NCBI GenBank assembly: GCA_028715055.1
Contig: JAQTLE010000001.1
Location: 414,319-478,318, forward strand
From: Sulfurovaceae bacterium
GTDB lineage: Bacteria; Campylobacterota; Campylobacteria; Campylobacterales; Sulfurovaceae
Length of the DNA stretch: 64,000 nt
Reading direction: 5' to 3'
Shown here: piece after piece, positions 46,001-54,128 of the stretch
Layout: the number at the start of each line of letters is the position of its first letter
How positions within the stretch are numbered: the first letter of the stretch is position 1
Position numbers and translations under genes: made by a program
The notes under the pieces: model-generated
Databases searched by the model: none
What the model was told of the DNA's origin: nothing
The model's input: only the letters and a program-made list of their open reading frames with translations

Positions 46001-49000
46001 ATTTATTAGATACAAGTCGCTTGGGACAATTGTGTTATTTATGTTGTCGGCTGCAATAGAAATATTATTCATTATGTTTTGAAATTTTGTGAGATTTTCC
46101 AGCATAATCTTTAACATTTCACTCGTAGTCGGCTCAAACTCAAATGAGCCCGTCGTGAGCATTGTGATCAACTCCATAACATTTTTCTGCGTTTCAAGGA
46201 AATTGGGACTCTGGATCACCTCTGTTTGAACGATCCTGTCAGCCATCTCTCCAATCCTGTCAGCCATTAGACCAATATCCTCCGATAGGCGCAAGATGGT
46301 AGCCATATATGTCGGGCTCATCTGAATCATATCTTGCGACGAATCATTGAGAATCTCGAGCATAGAGATGATATGATCCGTGTTCCCTTGAATGGTTATG
46401 AGCATTGTGTTCATTATATTGGTTATTGATTTCATCATCCACGGTGCACTGTCGGTAAAATCGTTTATAAATTGGGACATCATCATGTTATCTATAAATG
46501 TACCTAGAGGATCTTGCGAATCACTCGTAATAGATGCCAAAAAGGCACCCATCATGGAGCCCATCATTTCTCCCATTGCTGTAGCGGATTCATCTGTGCT
46601 TCCAGTGACTTCTGACATAAACTGTAGGCTTATATCCCCCATCATTCTAGCTAGCTCGTAGTCAGTCAGCTCTTCTTCATTTTCCCTCAACCCTTTCATG
46701 AACGAGAATATTATCGATCCCATTGTATAACCCATCGCATCTATTGACATATCCGCGAATGAAATTGTGTTATCAAAACCTTGCATCATCGTACTCGCCA
46801 TTGCGTTGAACGAGCTTGGCGATATCGAACTTAACAAATCCGTCGTCATTTCCATCGTCGCATCGTTCATCTGCATCATAGAATCGATCATAGTGCTTTC
46901 AGATATAGCTGTTATTGTCTGGTTCATCAAAGAGTAGAATTGATCTATCGTCATATTCCCCATATCGCCCATAAAGCTTTCAATTATAGTCGTAAACGAA
47001 TCTGTCCCAGAGGTATTAATGGATTCGGTCGAAGTGAACCAAGTAGCTATGAACATCCCTATTATCGAGTTCATTATACTGTTCATGTCAATGATCGATG
47101 CATCTTGCGCTGAGAGGCCAAACATCGGCAACTGACTCATAGCAAATCCACCGTTTTGGATAAACATTACATACTTCATCAATTCATTTAGCGTCATTGA
47201 TGAGGCATTAGGGAGCGTAAAACCTACCAATAGCTGATCGCCATTCAAAAACTCAGAAATGTCAGCTGACACATCTGTATTCAAGAGGTCACTTTCGTTA
47301 ATGGCGATCAATTCACCGCTTGGCGTTTGCAGATAAAGTTGGCTAGGCAGGATCGACTCAGCTGAAAAATTTGAAAAGATCAATGACGATATCACAGAAT
47401 TTATCTTGTTAAGATTATCTATAATTTCGTAGAATGCCTCAATCCCTATCTGATCAGTGAGGTTTGTTTGATTTTCTATCATCATGTCGATGAGTCTAAG
47501 GGCATTTTCTTGCGTAGAGAGGAAGTTCTCGCTCTGGATCACCTGTGTATCGACGATCCTGTCCGCCATTTCACCGATCCTATCTGCCATTAATCCAATA
47601 TCATTAGAAAGACGGAGTATTGTCATCATATACTCCGGACTCATCTCGATCATGCTTTGCATCGTTTCATTGGTTGTAGCAAACATAGTTTCGATCGTCT
47701 CCATGTTTCCATCCATTGTGGTCATCATTGTATCCAACAGACTAGTTATTGGATCCATCACACTTGCCATGTCTGCACTCATATCATTCATGAAACGGCT
47801 CATCATATCGCTCATGATGCTTGTGAAACTTTGTAGTGGTGTAACACTATCACCAGTTATTCCGGACATCATGCCTCCGACCATCGAACCCATCATGTTA
47901 CCAAGTGTCTGTGCAAAGTTCTCATCACTTCCAGTGAGTCCTAGCATAAACTGGCGTATAGTCTCTCCCATCGCCAGAGCAAATTCTCCGATAGAGGCTT
48001 CTGCCGTGTTGCCGGTTATGCCATCCATGAACGAGTACATCATAGATCCCATCGTGTTTGCCATATTGTCAAACATATTCCCTTCGGCGAGGATTTCAGA
48101 AGTAAAGGTATTCATTATGGTTCCCATTATTTCACCGAATGATTCCGTAGATATCATTGCAGTAGACATCGAATTAATCATAGTTTGAATCATATTTGGC
48201 AATGACTCCATCATATCAGGATCAGATATCATTTTGAACATATTTTCTCTTACATAGTTCATCATCGGCATCATAGCATCCATGTTCATTTCGCCAATGA
48301 ATGTTTCCATCATTGACATAAATGGTTCTGTTATTTCGTACGTCGTTGATGCATCAATTGTCTCATCGATCGAGGTAAATTGGACACCGATGAACATTCC
48401 TATTATTAAACTTATCATGTCATTCATCTGGGCAATAGAGACTATGCCGTTTTGGGTTGGGATCATTGGTAGATCTTGGAGAGAATATGTTTGCGATTGG
48501 ATGGAAGTCATCAACGTTAACAGATCTGAAACGCTCATCAAGGATGAATTTGGAATCGTATATCCGACGATAATTGACTGATCATTAAGAAAATTAGAAA
48601 TATTAACTGCAGATCCACCCTCCAGTATTAGATCACTCTCCTTTATTATGTCCAGCATTCCACTGGCATCTTGAACATAGAGATCATCCGGAAAAACGTT
48701 ATATGCATTGCTTACGCTTTGTAGCATATCTAGAGCAGAAGTAATGTCCCACACCAGCACATCAAATCCGGTTATGCTTTGGATCGATTCTGGTTGATTT
48801 AGGAGTATCTCGATCAATTTAAGGACATTTTCCTGAGTAGAGAGGAAGTTTGGACTCTGGATGGTTTGAGTCTGGACAATCCTATCCGCTATTTCACCGA
48901 TCCTATCTGCCATCGATCCGATGTCATCCGAGAGACGAAGTATTGTCATCATATACTCCGGACTCATCTCGATCATGCTTTGCACCGTTTCATTGGTTGT

Positions 49001-50260
49001 ATCAAATATGGCTTCGATCGTCTCTATATTCCCATCTATTGATGTTAACATTGTATTCATCATATCTATTATCGGACTTATAATACTATTTATGTTCGTG
49101 CTCATGTCATTCATGAAACGACTCATCGTGTCGTTCATTATGGTCATGAAACTTTGTAAAGGTATTTTAGTATCACCCGTCATCTTAGACATCATGCTAC
49201 CGACCATCGAACCCATTATATCACCAAGTGTCTGCGCAAAATTCTCATCACTTCCAGTGAGTCCTATCATAAACTGGCGTATAGTTTCTCCCATCGCCAG
49301 AGCAAATTCCCCAATAGAGGCTTCTGACGTGTTGCCGGTTAAGCCATCCATGAACGAATACATCATAGATCCCATTGTGTTTGCCATATTATCAAACATA
49401 TTGCCTTCGGCGAGGATTTCAGAAGTAAAGGTATTCATTATTTCACTGAATGATTCCGTAGATGTCATTGCAGTAGACATCGAATTAATTATAGTTTGAA
49501 CCATATTGGGCAATGACTCTATCATTGACATAAATGGTTCTGTTATTTCAGATACTATGCTAAATGTTCCACTGGCATCTTGAACATAGAGATCATCCGG
49601 AAAAACGTTATATGCATTGCTTACGCTTTGTAGCATATCTAGAGCAGAAGTAATGTCCCACACCAGCACATCAAATCCGGTTATGCTTTGGATCGATTCT
49701 GGTTGATTTAGGAGTATCTCGATCAATTTAAGGACATTTTCCTGAGTAGAGAGGAAGTTTGGACTCTGGATGGTTTGAGTCTGGACAATCCTATCCGCTA
49801 TTTCACCGATCCTATCTGCCATCGATCCGATGTCATCCGAGAGACGAAGTATTGTCATCATATACTCCGGACTCATCTCGATCATGCTTTGCACCGTTTC
49901 ATTGGTTGTATCAAATATGGCTTCGATCGTCTCTATATTCCCATCTATTGATGTTAACATTGTATTCATCATATCTATTATCGGACTTATAATACTATTT
50001 ATGTTCGTGCTCATGTCATTCATGAAACGACTCATCGTGTCGTTCATTATGGTCATGAAACTTTGTAAAGGTATTTTAGTATCACCCGTCATCTTAGACA
50101 TCATGCTACCGACCATCGAACCCATTATATCACCAAGTGTCTGCGCAAAATTCTCATCACTTCCAGTGAGTCCTATCATAAACTGGCGTATAGTTTCTCC
50201 CATCGCCAGAGCAAATTCCCCAATAGAGGCTTCTGACGTGTTGCCGGTTAAGCCATCCAT
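43061..50260 (-). CDS. giant gene 1, main part: methionine-rich repeat protein with RTX C-terminus
   Basis: A 2399-residue reading frame, the bulk of a predicted type I-secreted surface protein. About six long repeats make up residues 1-2150. Each contains a Met-rich helical block (FALAMGETIRQFMxGLTGSD, then MGSMMxxF) and the motif RLSxDIGxMADRIGEMADRI, then a QSxNFLxTQ helix and a segment ending LLVGYTIPxSSM. Met is exceptional (about 15 of the first 100 residues) and I see no Cys. The last repeat is degenerate. The C-terminus has glycine-rich RTX calcium-binding nonapeptides (GNDILNGGDG), ending NIGGTSAPDIWVQQGVTVL. The frame continues upstream past a TAA at 50267-50269 into the 50267-50845 part. 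I do not recognise the repeat family. Confidence 0.85.
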   Translation of the reverse strand: MDGLTGNTSEASIGEFALAMGETIRQFMIGLTGSDENFAQTLGDIMGSMVGSMMSKMTGDTKIPLQSFMTIMNDTMSRFMNDMSTNINSIISPIIDMMNTMLTSIDGNIETIEAIFDTTNETVQSMIEMSPEYMMTILRLSDDIGSMADRIGEIADRIVQTQTIQSPNFLSTQENVLKLIEILLNQPESIQSITGFDVLVWDITSALDMLQSVSNAYNVFPDDLYVQDASGTFSIVSEITEPFMSMIESLPNMVQTIINSMSTAMTSTESFSEIMNTFTSEILAEGNMFDNMANTMGSMMYSFMDGLTGNTSEASIGEFALAMGETIRQFMIGLTGSDENFAQTLGDIMGSMVGSMMSKMTGDTKIPLQSFMTIMNDTMSRFMNDMSTNINSIISPIIDMMNTMLTSIDGNIETIEAIFDTTNETVQSMIEMSPEYMMTILRLSDDIGSMADRIGEIADRIVQTQTIQSPNFLSTQENVLKLIEILLNQPESIQSITGFDVLVWDITSALDMLQSVSNAYNVFPDDLYVQDASGMLDIIKESDLILEGGSAVNISNFLNDQSIIVGYTIPNSSLMSVSDLLTLMTSIQSQTYSLQDLPMIPTQNGIVSIAQMNDMISLIIGMFIGVQFTSIDETIDASTTYEITEPFMSMMETFIGEMNMDAMMPMMNYVRENMFKMISDPDMMESLPNMIQTMINSMSTAMISTESFGEIMGTIMNTFTSEILAEGNMFDNMANTMGSMMYSFMDGITGNTAEASIGEFALAMGETIRQFMLGLTGSDENFAQTLGNMMGSMVGGMMSGITGDSVTPLQSFTSIMSDMMSRFMNDMSADMASVMDPITSLLDTMMTTMDGNMETIETMFATTNETMQSMIEMSPEYMMTILRLSNDIGLMADRIGEMADRIVDTQVIQSENFLSTQENALRLIDMMIENQTNLTDQIGIEAFYEIIDNLNKINSVISSLIFSNFSAESILPSQLYLQTPSGELIAINESDLLNTDVSADISEFLNGDQLLVGFTLPNASSMTLNELMKYVMFIQNGGFAMSQLPMFGLSAQDASIIDMNSIMNSIIGMFIATWFTSTESINTSGTDSFTTIIESFMGDMGNMTIDQFYSLMNQTITAISESTMIDSMMQMNDATMEMTTDLLSSISPSSFNAMASTMMQGFDNTISFADMSIDAMGYTMGSIIFSFMKGLRENEEELTDYELARMMGDISLQFMSEVTGSTDESATAMGEMMGSMMGAFLASITSDSQDPLGTFIDNMMMSQFINDFTDSAPWMMKSITNIMNTMLITIQGNTDHIISMLEILNDSSQDMIQMSPTYMATILRLSEDIGLMADRIGEMADRIVQTEVIQSPNFLETQKNVMELITMLTTGSFEFEPTTSEMLKIMLENLTKFQNIMNNISIAADNINNTIVPSDLYLINDLEELIQISKTDLVNTAGSTDIFSFLNQTNLLVGYTIPFGSSMTLADLSSMAQMIERSGFSLEQLPMFTNATSIMDINTFIDSMFTTDPLNMIDLPIDQFNQIIRNIQSHIGFGVSPMDIIGQIVGSMINAFMSNMIKTDTTQTSLEFNELMGNMVREFMIGMTGSQEAPAVAMGEMIGSMMGSFMASITGDKLTPMSSITQTIIESFIHLADTASQNILTAMDPTIELIEMFVNDMNTYMDLFILMLQNSDMTIDAMIDQTPSYLNTMLRLSNDIGLMADRINEMAGRIVDTQTIMSANFLATQQNAMSLISLLTENSEAIQDKMGSESFITMMSSLSDAIMTLDTIAASSISQDYKSALYLQNANGEIIRLSSEQLLLDDTLFFDTTSMLDDSTLLIGYTIPTSSIMGMDGWMDVTKIPYGITNITTLPILDTNINLDMNDIFRSIMNMMIGNAIGIPMEQSISAPFLSIMESFSSGMGLSINEFETMLDSITETTIVNDMVASIVDIAQEVITLTHMDNFFAPEVIVDMIMNTFMAEGTPIAMMAEMMGSMMNSIIGETTNFGVNATPIQMAYSMGEIMRSFMVGLTGDQENLAIATGEMIGSMMEAFMDTVTGEGEDFSTIIHSLTDQMATEITTNMSAIIAPMNDLFLILSKEMDQTIIQMQSMMSTQNNIMQSILNQSDAFVADMREFSEDIINMSFKVDDMIQKIDQTIELQTNNFIATQNNLNTLIDSLIQLYKSSSIEFIKIDMVEVLNNLLIAQSTLETGLANMGMVAEYETMPGLLKGTLEDDIKEGSSADDYIFGFKGNDTLFGVVGDDILDGDVGTDTLHGGDGNDILNGGDGIDLLYGDTGDDQIVYDASDSIIDGGAGTDTLYIIGSGVILDLTTIADSKIIGIEKIDLTGSGNNTFILNYSNLLALKNDGDILFITGDSNDTIILSEKVFVDSQTIDGVIFNTYNIGGTSAPDIWVQQGVTVL
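48661..50258. repeat. 909-base tandem duplication inside giant gene 1
   Basis: The stretch 48661-49349 recurs at 49570-50258, offset 909 bases. The two copies of about 690 bases look identical by eye in every line I compared, and the encoded proteins match residue for residue. The bases between them (49350-49569) are a shortened version of the material found in the longer (1.1-1.3 kb) units elsewhere. It is a recent event. Confidence 0.85.
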
Positions 50261-50266
50261 AAATGA

Positions 50267-50845
50267 TTACATCATAGATCCCATTGTGTTTGCCACATTA
50301 TCAAATGGATCGTCCGAATTTTGCATACGCTTGTTAAGCATATATATCATCACAGTCATCATATTTTCGAATGACCCAATCGACATTATATTCTCTGCAC
50401 CGTTGTTTGGTTTCGCTTTTTGTGATACATCTATCAATGATATGAGCGCACCTACACTCGCTATACCCAATATATTCCCTGGGCTATAATATGAAAATTG
50501 ACCTTCATCCATATGTATAGCAAATAGGTCACTAATGCCTTTTGGTGTAGTATAGTTAAAATATTGTCCATCTTTAGATAATCCAACTAAATTAATCGTT
50601 GAATAATTGTAGTAATCTTCAACAATGATATCCGGAGAATTAGTCGTATCTAGAGATTTTTCTTCGTCTTTTATTCGAATCCAGAGATCTCTTCCTTTAC
50701 GTACTATAGATAGGTGTTGTGGCGCAAATTTTGTAGTAGCATCTCTCAGTTCGTAGTTTACACTTGCTTGTGCCTTGATGATCAGTGCATTGCCTGTACC
50801 TGCCGTTATAGTTGATATCTGTTTAGTATTGCCTTTTGTGATCAA
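50267..50845 (-). CDS. giant gene 1, N-terminal part with BapA-like prefix domain (separated by a stop codon)
   Basis: A 192-residue frame that is the true 5' part of giant gene 1. It is homologous to the start of giant gene 2 (ITKGxTxQIST, then LIIKAQxxxxYELRD, FAPxxLxxVRKGxDLxIRI, SPDIIVEDYY). This is the prefix domain of BapA/LapF-like adhesins, thought to control release or retention at the surface. It then runs into the first Met-rich block (NVANTMGSMM) and stops at TAA 50267-50269. The next codons are in the same frame as the 2399-residue part. No good start exists: TTG 50845 lies inside the conserved domain, and the position of the paralogue's ATG is ATA here (50863-50861). Confidence 0.75.
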   Translation of the reverse strand: MITKGNTKQISTITAGTGNALIIKAQASVNYELRDATTKFAPQHLSIVRKGRDLWIRIKDEEKSLDTTNSPDIIVEDYYNYSTINLVGLSKDGQYFNYTTPKGISDLFAIHMDEGQFSYYSPGNILGIASVGALISLIDVSQKAKPNNGAENIMSIGSFENMMTVMIYMLNKRMQNSDDPFDNVANTMGSMM

Positions 50846-50868
50846 TTGAATTGCTTTTTCTATTTTGT

Positions 50869-50875
50869 CCCCCCC
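50869..50875 (-). repeat. run of seven G before giant gene 1
   Basis: The coding strand reads ATG plus six further G (seven G in all) and then ACAAAATAG, so this ATG is one base out of frame with the prefix domain. Eight G would join it in frame as MGGDKIEKAIQLITKG. Short G tracts like this are phase-variable in many Campylobacterota. Alternatively the tract acts only as a ribosome-binding site for the ATA five bases on. Confidence 0.55.
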
Positions 50876-51220
50876 ATATAACTATAAAATGGCTATTGTT
50901 TGAGTACATTTTTTTACTCCGAAAATTTATTTTAAAGTCCCTTTTGTATTATACTATTATCCATTAAGTTGAAAAAATACTTTATATTATGCATAAAAAA
51001 TTATCATCAATCAATTTTGGTTGTAATAAAGTGTTGATTAAAATAGTAGATTTTTTGGTGTCATATCGAATAAAAAATATACGACAACCGAAACCTATTT
51101 TATATTATATAATAATTTAATACAATTGTTTTTAATAATATAAATTAATTAAAAATTATTAATAGATGAGTGATAATAGTTAACCCCGATAATTGTAGGA
51201 GTCAACTACTTAAAGAGATT
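50876..51220. other. non-coding spacer upstream of giant gene 1
   Basis: About 345 AT-rich bases that should hold the promoter of giant gene 1. Parts resemble the spacer upstream of giant gene 2 (59351-59600): both carry TTGATTAAAATA, ATTATATAATAA, CTAATACAATT or TTAATACAATT. The whole unit, promoter included, therefore seems to be duplicated. The right end (51177-51208) is an imperfect inverted repeat, TAGTTAAC / GTCAACTA, behind the orphan C-terminus. No ORF or RNA gene is seen. Confidence 0.5.
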
Positions 51221-51410
51221 TTATATGACTCTGACCTCTTCTTGCACCCAAACATCAGGAGAGCTAGTTCCGCCGATATTATAGGCGTTGTATATGATTC
51301 CATCCACTGTCTGTGAGCCAATAAACACTTCTCCAGTGAGAGTAACTGTATCGCCGCCATTTCCTGTGACATATAGTACATCGCTGGTATTACTAAGTGT
51401 CAGGGCAACC
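51221..51410 (-). pseudogene. orphan C-terminal fragment of an RTX surface protein
   Basis: The minus strand has about 60 in-frame codons that match the last residues of giant genes 1 and 3: LSNTSDVLYVTGNGGDTVTL, then GSQTVDGIIYNAYNIGG, ending TSSPDVWVQEEVRVI and TAA at 51223-51221. Upstream of about 51404 the similarity ends abruptly in unrelated sequence. It has no start codon and is not joined to giant gene 2, whose own C-terminus differs. It looks like a displaced 3' end left after a recombination that replaced the C-terminal module. Confidence 0.75.
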
Positions 51411-51494
51411 CCCTCCAGAAAAATAAAAAAGTTATGAGTGAAATGATGAGCGTAAACTTTTTCTAGAGGAAATAAACATAAAAAAATCTATACA
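51404..51494. other. unexplained 90-base junction between orphan fragment and giant gene 2
   Basis: Sequence unlike either neighbour, starting with AGGGCAACCCCCTCCAG (GGG CAA CCC palindromic core). It has no transposase, no clear terminal repeat and no ORF of note. It could be a scar of an insertion or of the recombination that separated the fragment. Confidence 0.4.
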
Positions 51495-54128
51495 TTATAT
51501 AACTGATTCTACTTTTACCATAACTGTGGCATCATTGCTGTTAGTATATTCAATGAAGGTATGGCTCGCACCATTTACGGTTTCAGTAACCGTTCCTGCA
51601 TTGGTCCAACCTGTACCTGCGAAAGAGACATTATCTGCAGCATCTCCCAAGATCCAGAGATCATGATCGCTATCAGTCATATTGACGACATCTGCCAATG
51701 CGATATTGGTCAAGTTATGGTTGTCGCTTGTACCATTTGCGCCGAGATCAATTACTTCGATATTTTTCAAAACACTATTGGTACCGCTCCATGCATTAAA
51801 ATTGATATTAGTGCCATCCCCGCTCATCCTAAATGTATCAAAACCGGCGCCGCCATCTACACTGCCAAGATTTGTATCTCCGGCAACTGCTGTACCATTA
51901 CCTGTACCTGTATTTAGCTCACTAATTAATATATCATTACCGATATCACCATAGAGATAATCATTTCCTGCATCACCGCTCAATGTGTCATTGCCGGCTC
52001 CACCTAATAAATTATCATCACCAGCTCCGCCTGTGATGATATCATTGCCTCCAGCACCACTCAAGATATCATTGCCGCCAAGACCATTGATAGTATCATT
52101 GCCTGCCCCACCGACTAACATATCATCGCCGGATGTTCCATTTATTGTTGAGTTTGTTGATGTCACATTTGGATTCACGTGGATATCGGCAGTGCTACTA
52201 CTGATATCTCCATCATGGTCGGTAATAGAATAGTCAAAATGATCATCATATGCTGCCGTAACAATAGCTGGAGGAATATAATCAAATGTACCATCATCCA
52301 TGTCAAGCTCAATAGTTGCACCATTGGCAGTAATTTGGGTAAACACGTGTGTTGATGTATTAAAAGTGTAGCCAGTACCAGTTGTAGTTATAGTTACATT
52401 GCCATCATAAGCATAAGAAATGCCATCAAAAGTAACATTTGAGATATAACCACCATCGGCACCAAAATTATGTATGACATATGAGTCGCCAGACAGATTG
52501 CCAGGAACAGGTGTCGGCACAGTAGATGACAGGGTGGACGCCAGCGTAGAGAGATCAGTCACTATTGTGGCATTCATCTCAGTACTGTTGATGCCATTAT
52601 AAGCGATAGGATCAAGATTCGTACCCGTCGCGCTAGTGCCTAGCCCGATGGCATATGATTTGATATGATTAGCAGTTAAGAAATTAGTCCATGCAGTTAC
52701 TTCAGCACCGACGATCCCAATACTTCCATTACCCTCAGTAGGATCACCGTCAGAAAAGAAATATGATATATTTTGTCCATCGGTAAGTTTGCCTGGATTA
52801 TCAAAACCATCTTCTGCCCCCGCCAATGCAGCATCATAGTCAGTATAGCCGCTAGCACTTAGCCCAAGTATAGCTGCTTTCGCATCAGCTACGGTCATCC
52901 AGGTTGTTCCGTGGACAGTTGCTGTGCCGTTGAAAGTAACGACTTGTACCATGACATCACCCAATGCATCATATTGCGAGATCATATCCAAAATAGCGAT
53001 CTTTTCCAGTTCCAAACGAGTTAATCCAGCGACTCCAGATGGATCATTCATGCTGTTTGATAAATCTATAGTGATCAACAAATTGGTATCTATAGGCGCT
53101 ACATCTACCGTGAGGTTATGTGTCGGTGCATGCGGGACATCGTCTACTATCCCTACTGTGACAACACCGGTTGCGACATCTCCGTCCGCATCCGTAGCGC
53201 TCAAACTGATATTTTGCGTCGTCGTATTGGCTCCATTATTTGCATGCGGAGTAGTTGTATCTGGAGATGTGAGTGTATAGCTATAACTAACGACCCCAGT
53301 GGCACTATCATAGTTAGTAATAGTAAGCGTGCCGTTAGTCACGCTGATGACAACTGGAGTTGTGTCAGAGTTTTCCAAACTTACAAGATTCACATTAGTA
53401 CCACCAACAGTAATATGATCCAGTCCATCCAGTGCGGTCACTGTAAAAATACCCGTTGTGGTCTCTGTTGGCGATGCCGAATCAGAACCGATCACAAGAG
53501 CCTTTTCATAGACAGTGATATCTCCACTGGTGACGCCATTTTCATCAGCAACTACAATGGTAACAGCGTCGTCCACCGGAGTTACTGTAATAACTAATTG
53601 AGCAGTATCTGTTCCACCATTACCATCGCTTACTGTATAAGTAGCCGTTGGCACCGTACCGTTAAAGTTAGGTGCAGGAACAAATGTATAACTTCCATTT
53701 GTATTTATGGTTAGATCACCTTCTGTTAAATGAGCGGTAGCGCCTGCTAAATAAGTTACACCACCTACTACAAATTGAGTTATAGTTAGCGGATCACCAT
53801 CTACATCTGTATCATTATTCAATAGATCACCAGCTGCCCCATCGAGAACTGTTAAGGTTGTGTCCTCATTGGTACTATTTGAATCATTAACAGCTACAGG
53901 GTAATTATTAGTGATCGTAACCAACTGACTCTCAACCGCCCCGCTATTATCTGCCACATCGACTACTTTCATTTGCACGGTTTTAGTGGTAGTTAAAGTT
54001 AGATCAAAGTAGCTGACAGCTGTTCCGCTGACTGAACCGGTAATGTCTATCCATGTGACTCCATCAGTGCTGTAGAGAAGTTTCTCGCCGCTTGCCAAAC
54101 CAGTCGAGAGCGTAGCACCCACGGTCAA
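51495..54128 (-). CDS. giant gene 2, C-terminal part: Ig-like end, cadherin-like, vWA and RTX domains
   Basis: An 877-residue frame that continues giant gene 2 after a one-base deletion. It begins in mid-repeat (LTVGATLST, the second part of repeat 14). A cadherin-like repeat follows ([20 protein letters not shown], with NDTDVDGD and [16 protein letters not shown]), then a VCBS-like beta domain. Next comes a von Willebrand A domain (about 335-535) whose metal site DLSNS lies in [16 protein letters not shown] nonapeptides ([15 protein letters not shown] and onward) occupy about 660-740. The tail ends [15 protein letters not shown], quite unlike the C-termini of genes 1 and 3. Export by a type I system is inferred. 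Confidence 0.85.
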   Translation of the reverse strand: MTVGATLSTGLASGEKLLYSTDGVTWIDITGSVSGTAVSYFDLTLTTTKTVQMKVVDVADNSGAVESQLVTITNNYPVAVNDSNSTNEDTTLTVLDGAAGDLLNNDTDVDGDPLTITQFVVGGVTYLAGATAHLTEGDLTINTNGSYTFVPAPNFNGTVPTATYTVSDGNGGTDTAQLVITVTPVDDAVTIVVADENGVTSGDITVYEKALVIGSDSASPTETTTGIFTVTALDGLDHITVGGTNVNLVSLENSDTTPVVISVTNGTLTITNYDSATGVVSYSYTLTSPDTTTPHANNGANTTTQNISLSATDADGDVATGVVTVGIVDDVPHAPTHNLTVDVAPIDTNLLITIDLSNSMNDPSGVAGLTRLELEKIAILDMISQYDALGDVMVQVVTFNGTATVHGTTWMTVADAKAAILGLSASGYTDYDAALAGAEDGFDNPGKLTDGQNISYFFSDGDPTEGNGSIGIVGAEVTAWTNFLTANHIKSYAIGLGTSATGTNLDPIAYNGINSTEMNATIVTDLSTLASTLSSTVPTPVPGNLSGDSYVIHNFGADGGYISNVTFDGISYAYDGNVTITTTGTGYTFNTSTHVFTQITANGATIELDMDDGTFDYIPPAIVTAAYDDHFDYSITDHDGDISSSTADIHVNPNVTSTNSTINGTSGDDMLVGGAGNDTINGLGGNDILSGAGGNDIITGGAGDDNLLGGAGNDTLSGDAGNDYLYGDIGNDILISELNTGTGNGTAVAGDTNLGSVDGGAGFDTFRMSGDGTNINFNAWSGTNSVLKNIEVIDLGANGTSDNHNLTNIALADVVNMTDSDHDLWILGDAADNVSFAGTGWTNAGTVTETVNGASHTFIEYTNSNDATVMVKVESVI

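Noticed and set aside
44298..50489. Long plus-strand open frames opposite giant gene 1 (up to 234 codons, for example 47484-48188)
   Set aside because: They repeat with the period of the minus-strand repeats, have no ribosome-binding sites, and give Ile/Ser/Pro-rich proteins that mirror Met/Asp codons of the sense strand. They are shadows of the real gene.
51404..51494. Insertion sequence between the orphan fragment and giant gene 2
   Set aside because: No transposase frame, no target-site duplication and no clear terminal inverted repeats are visible. I keep it only as an unexplained junction.
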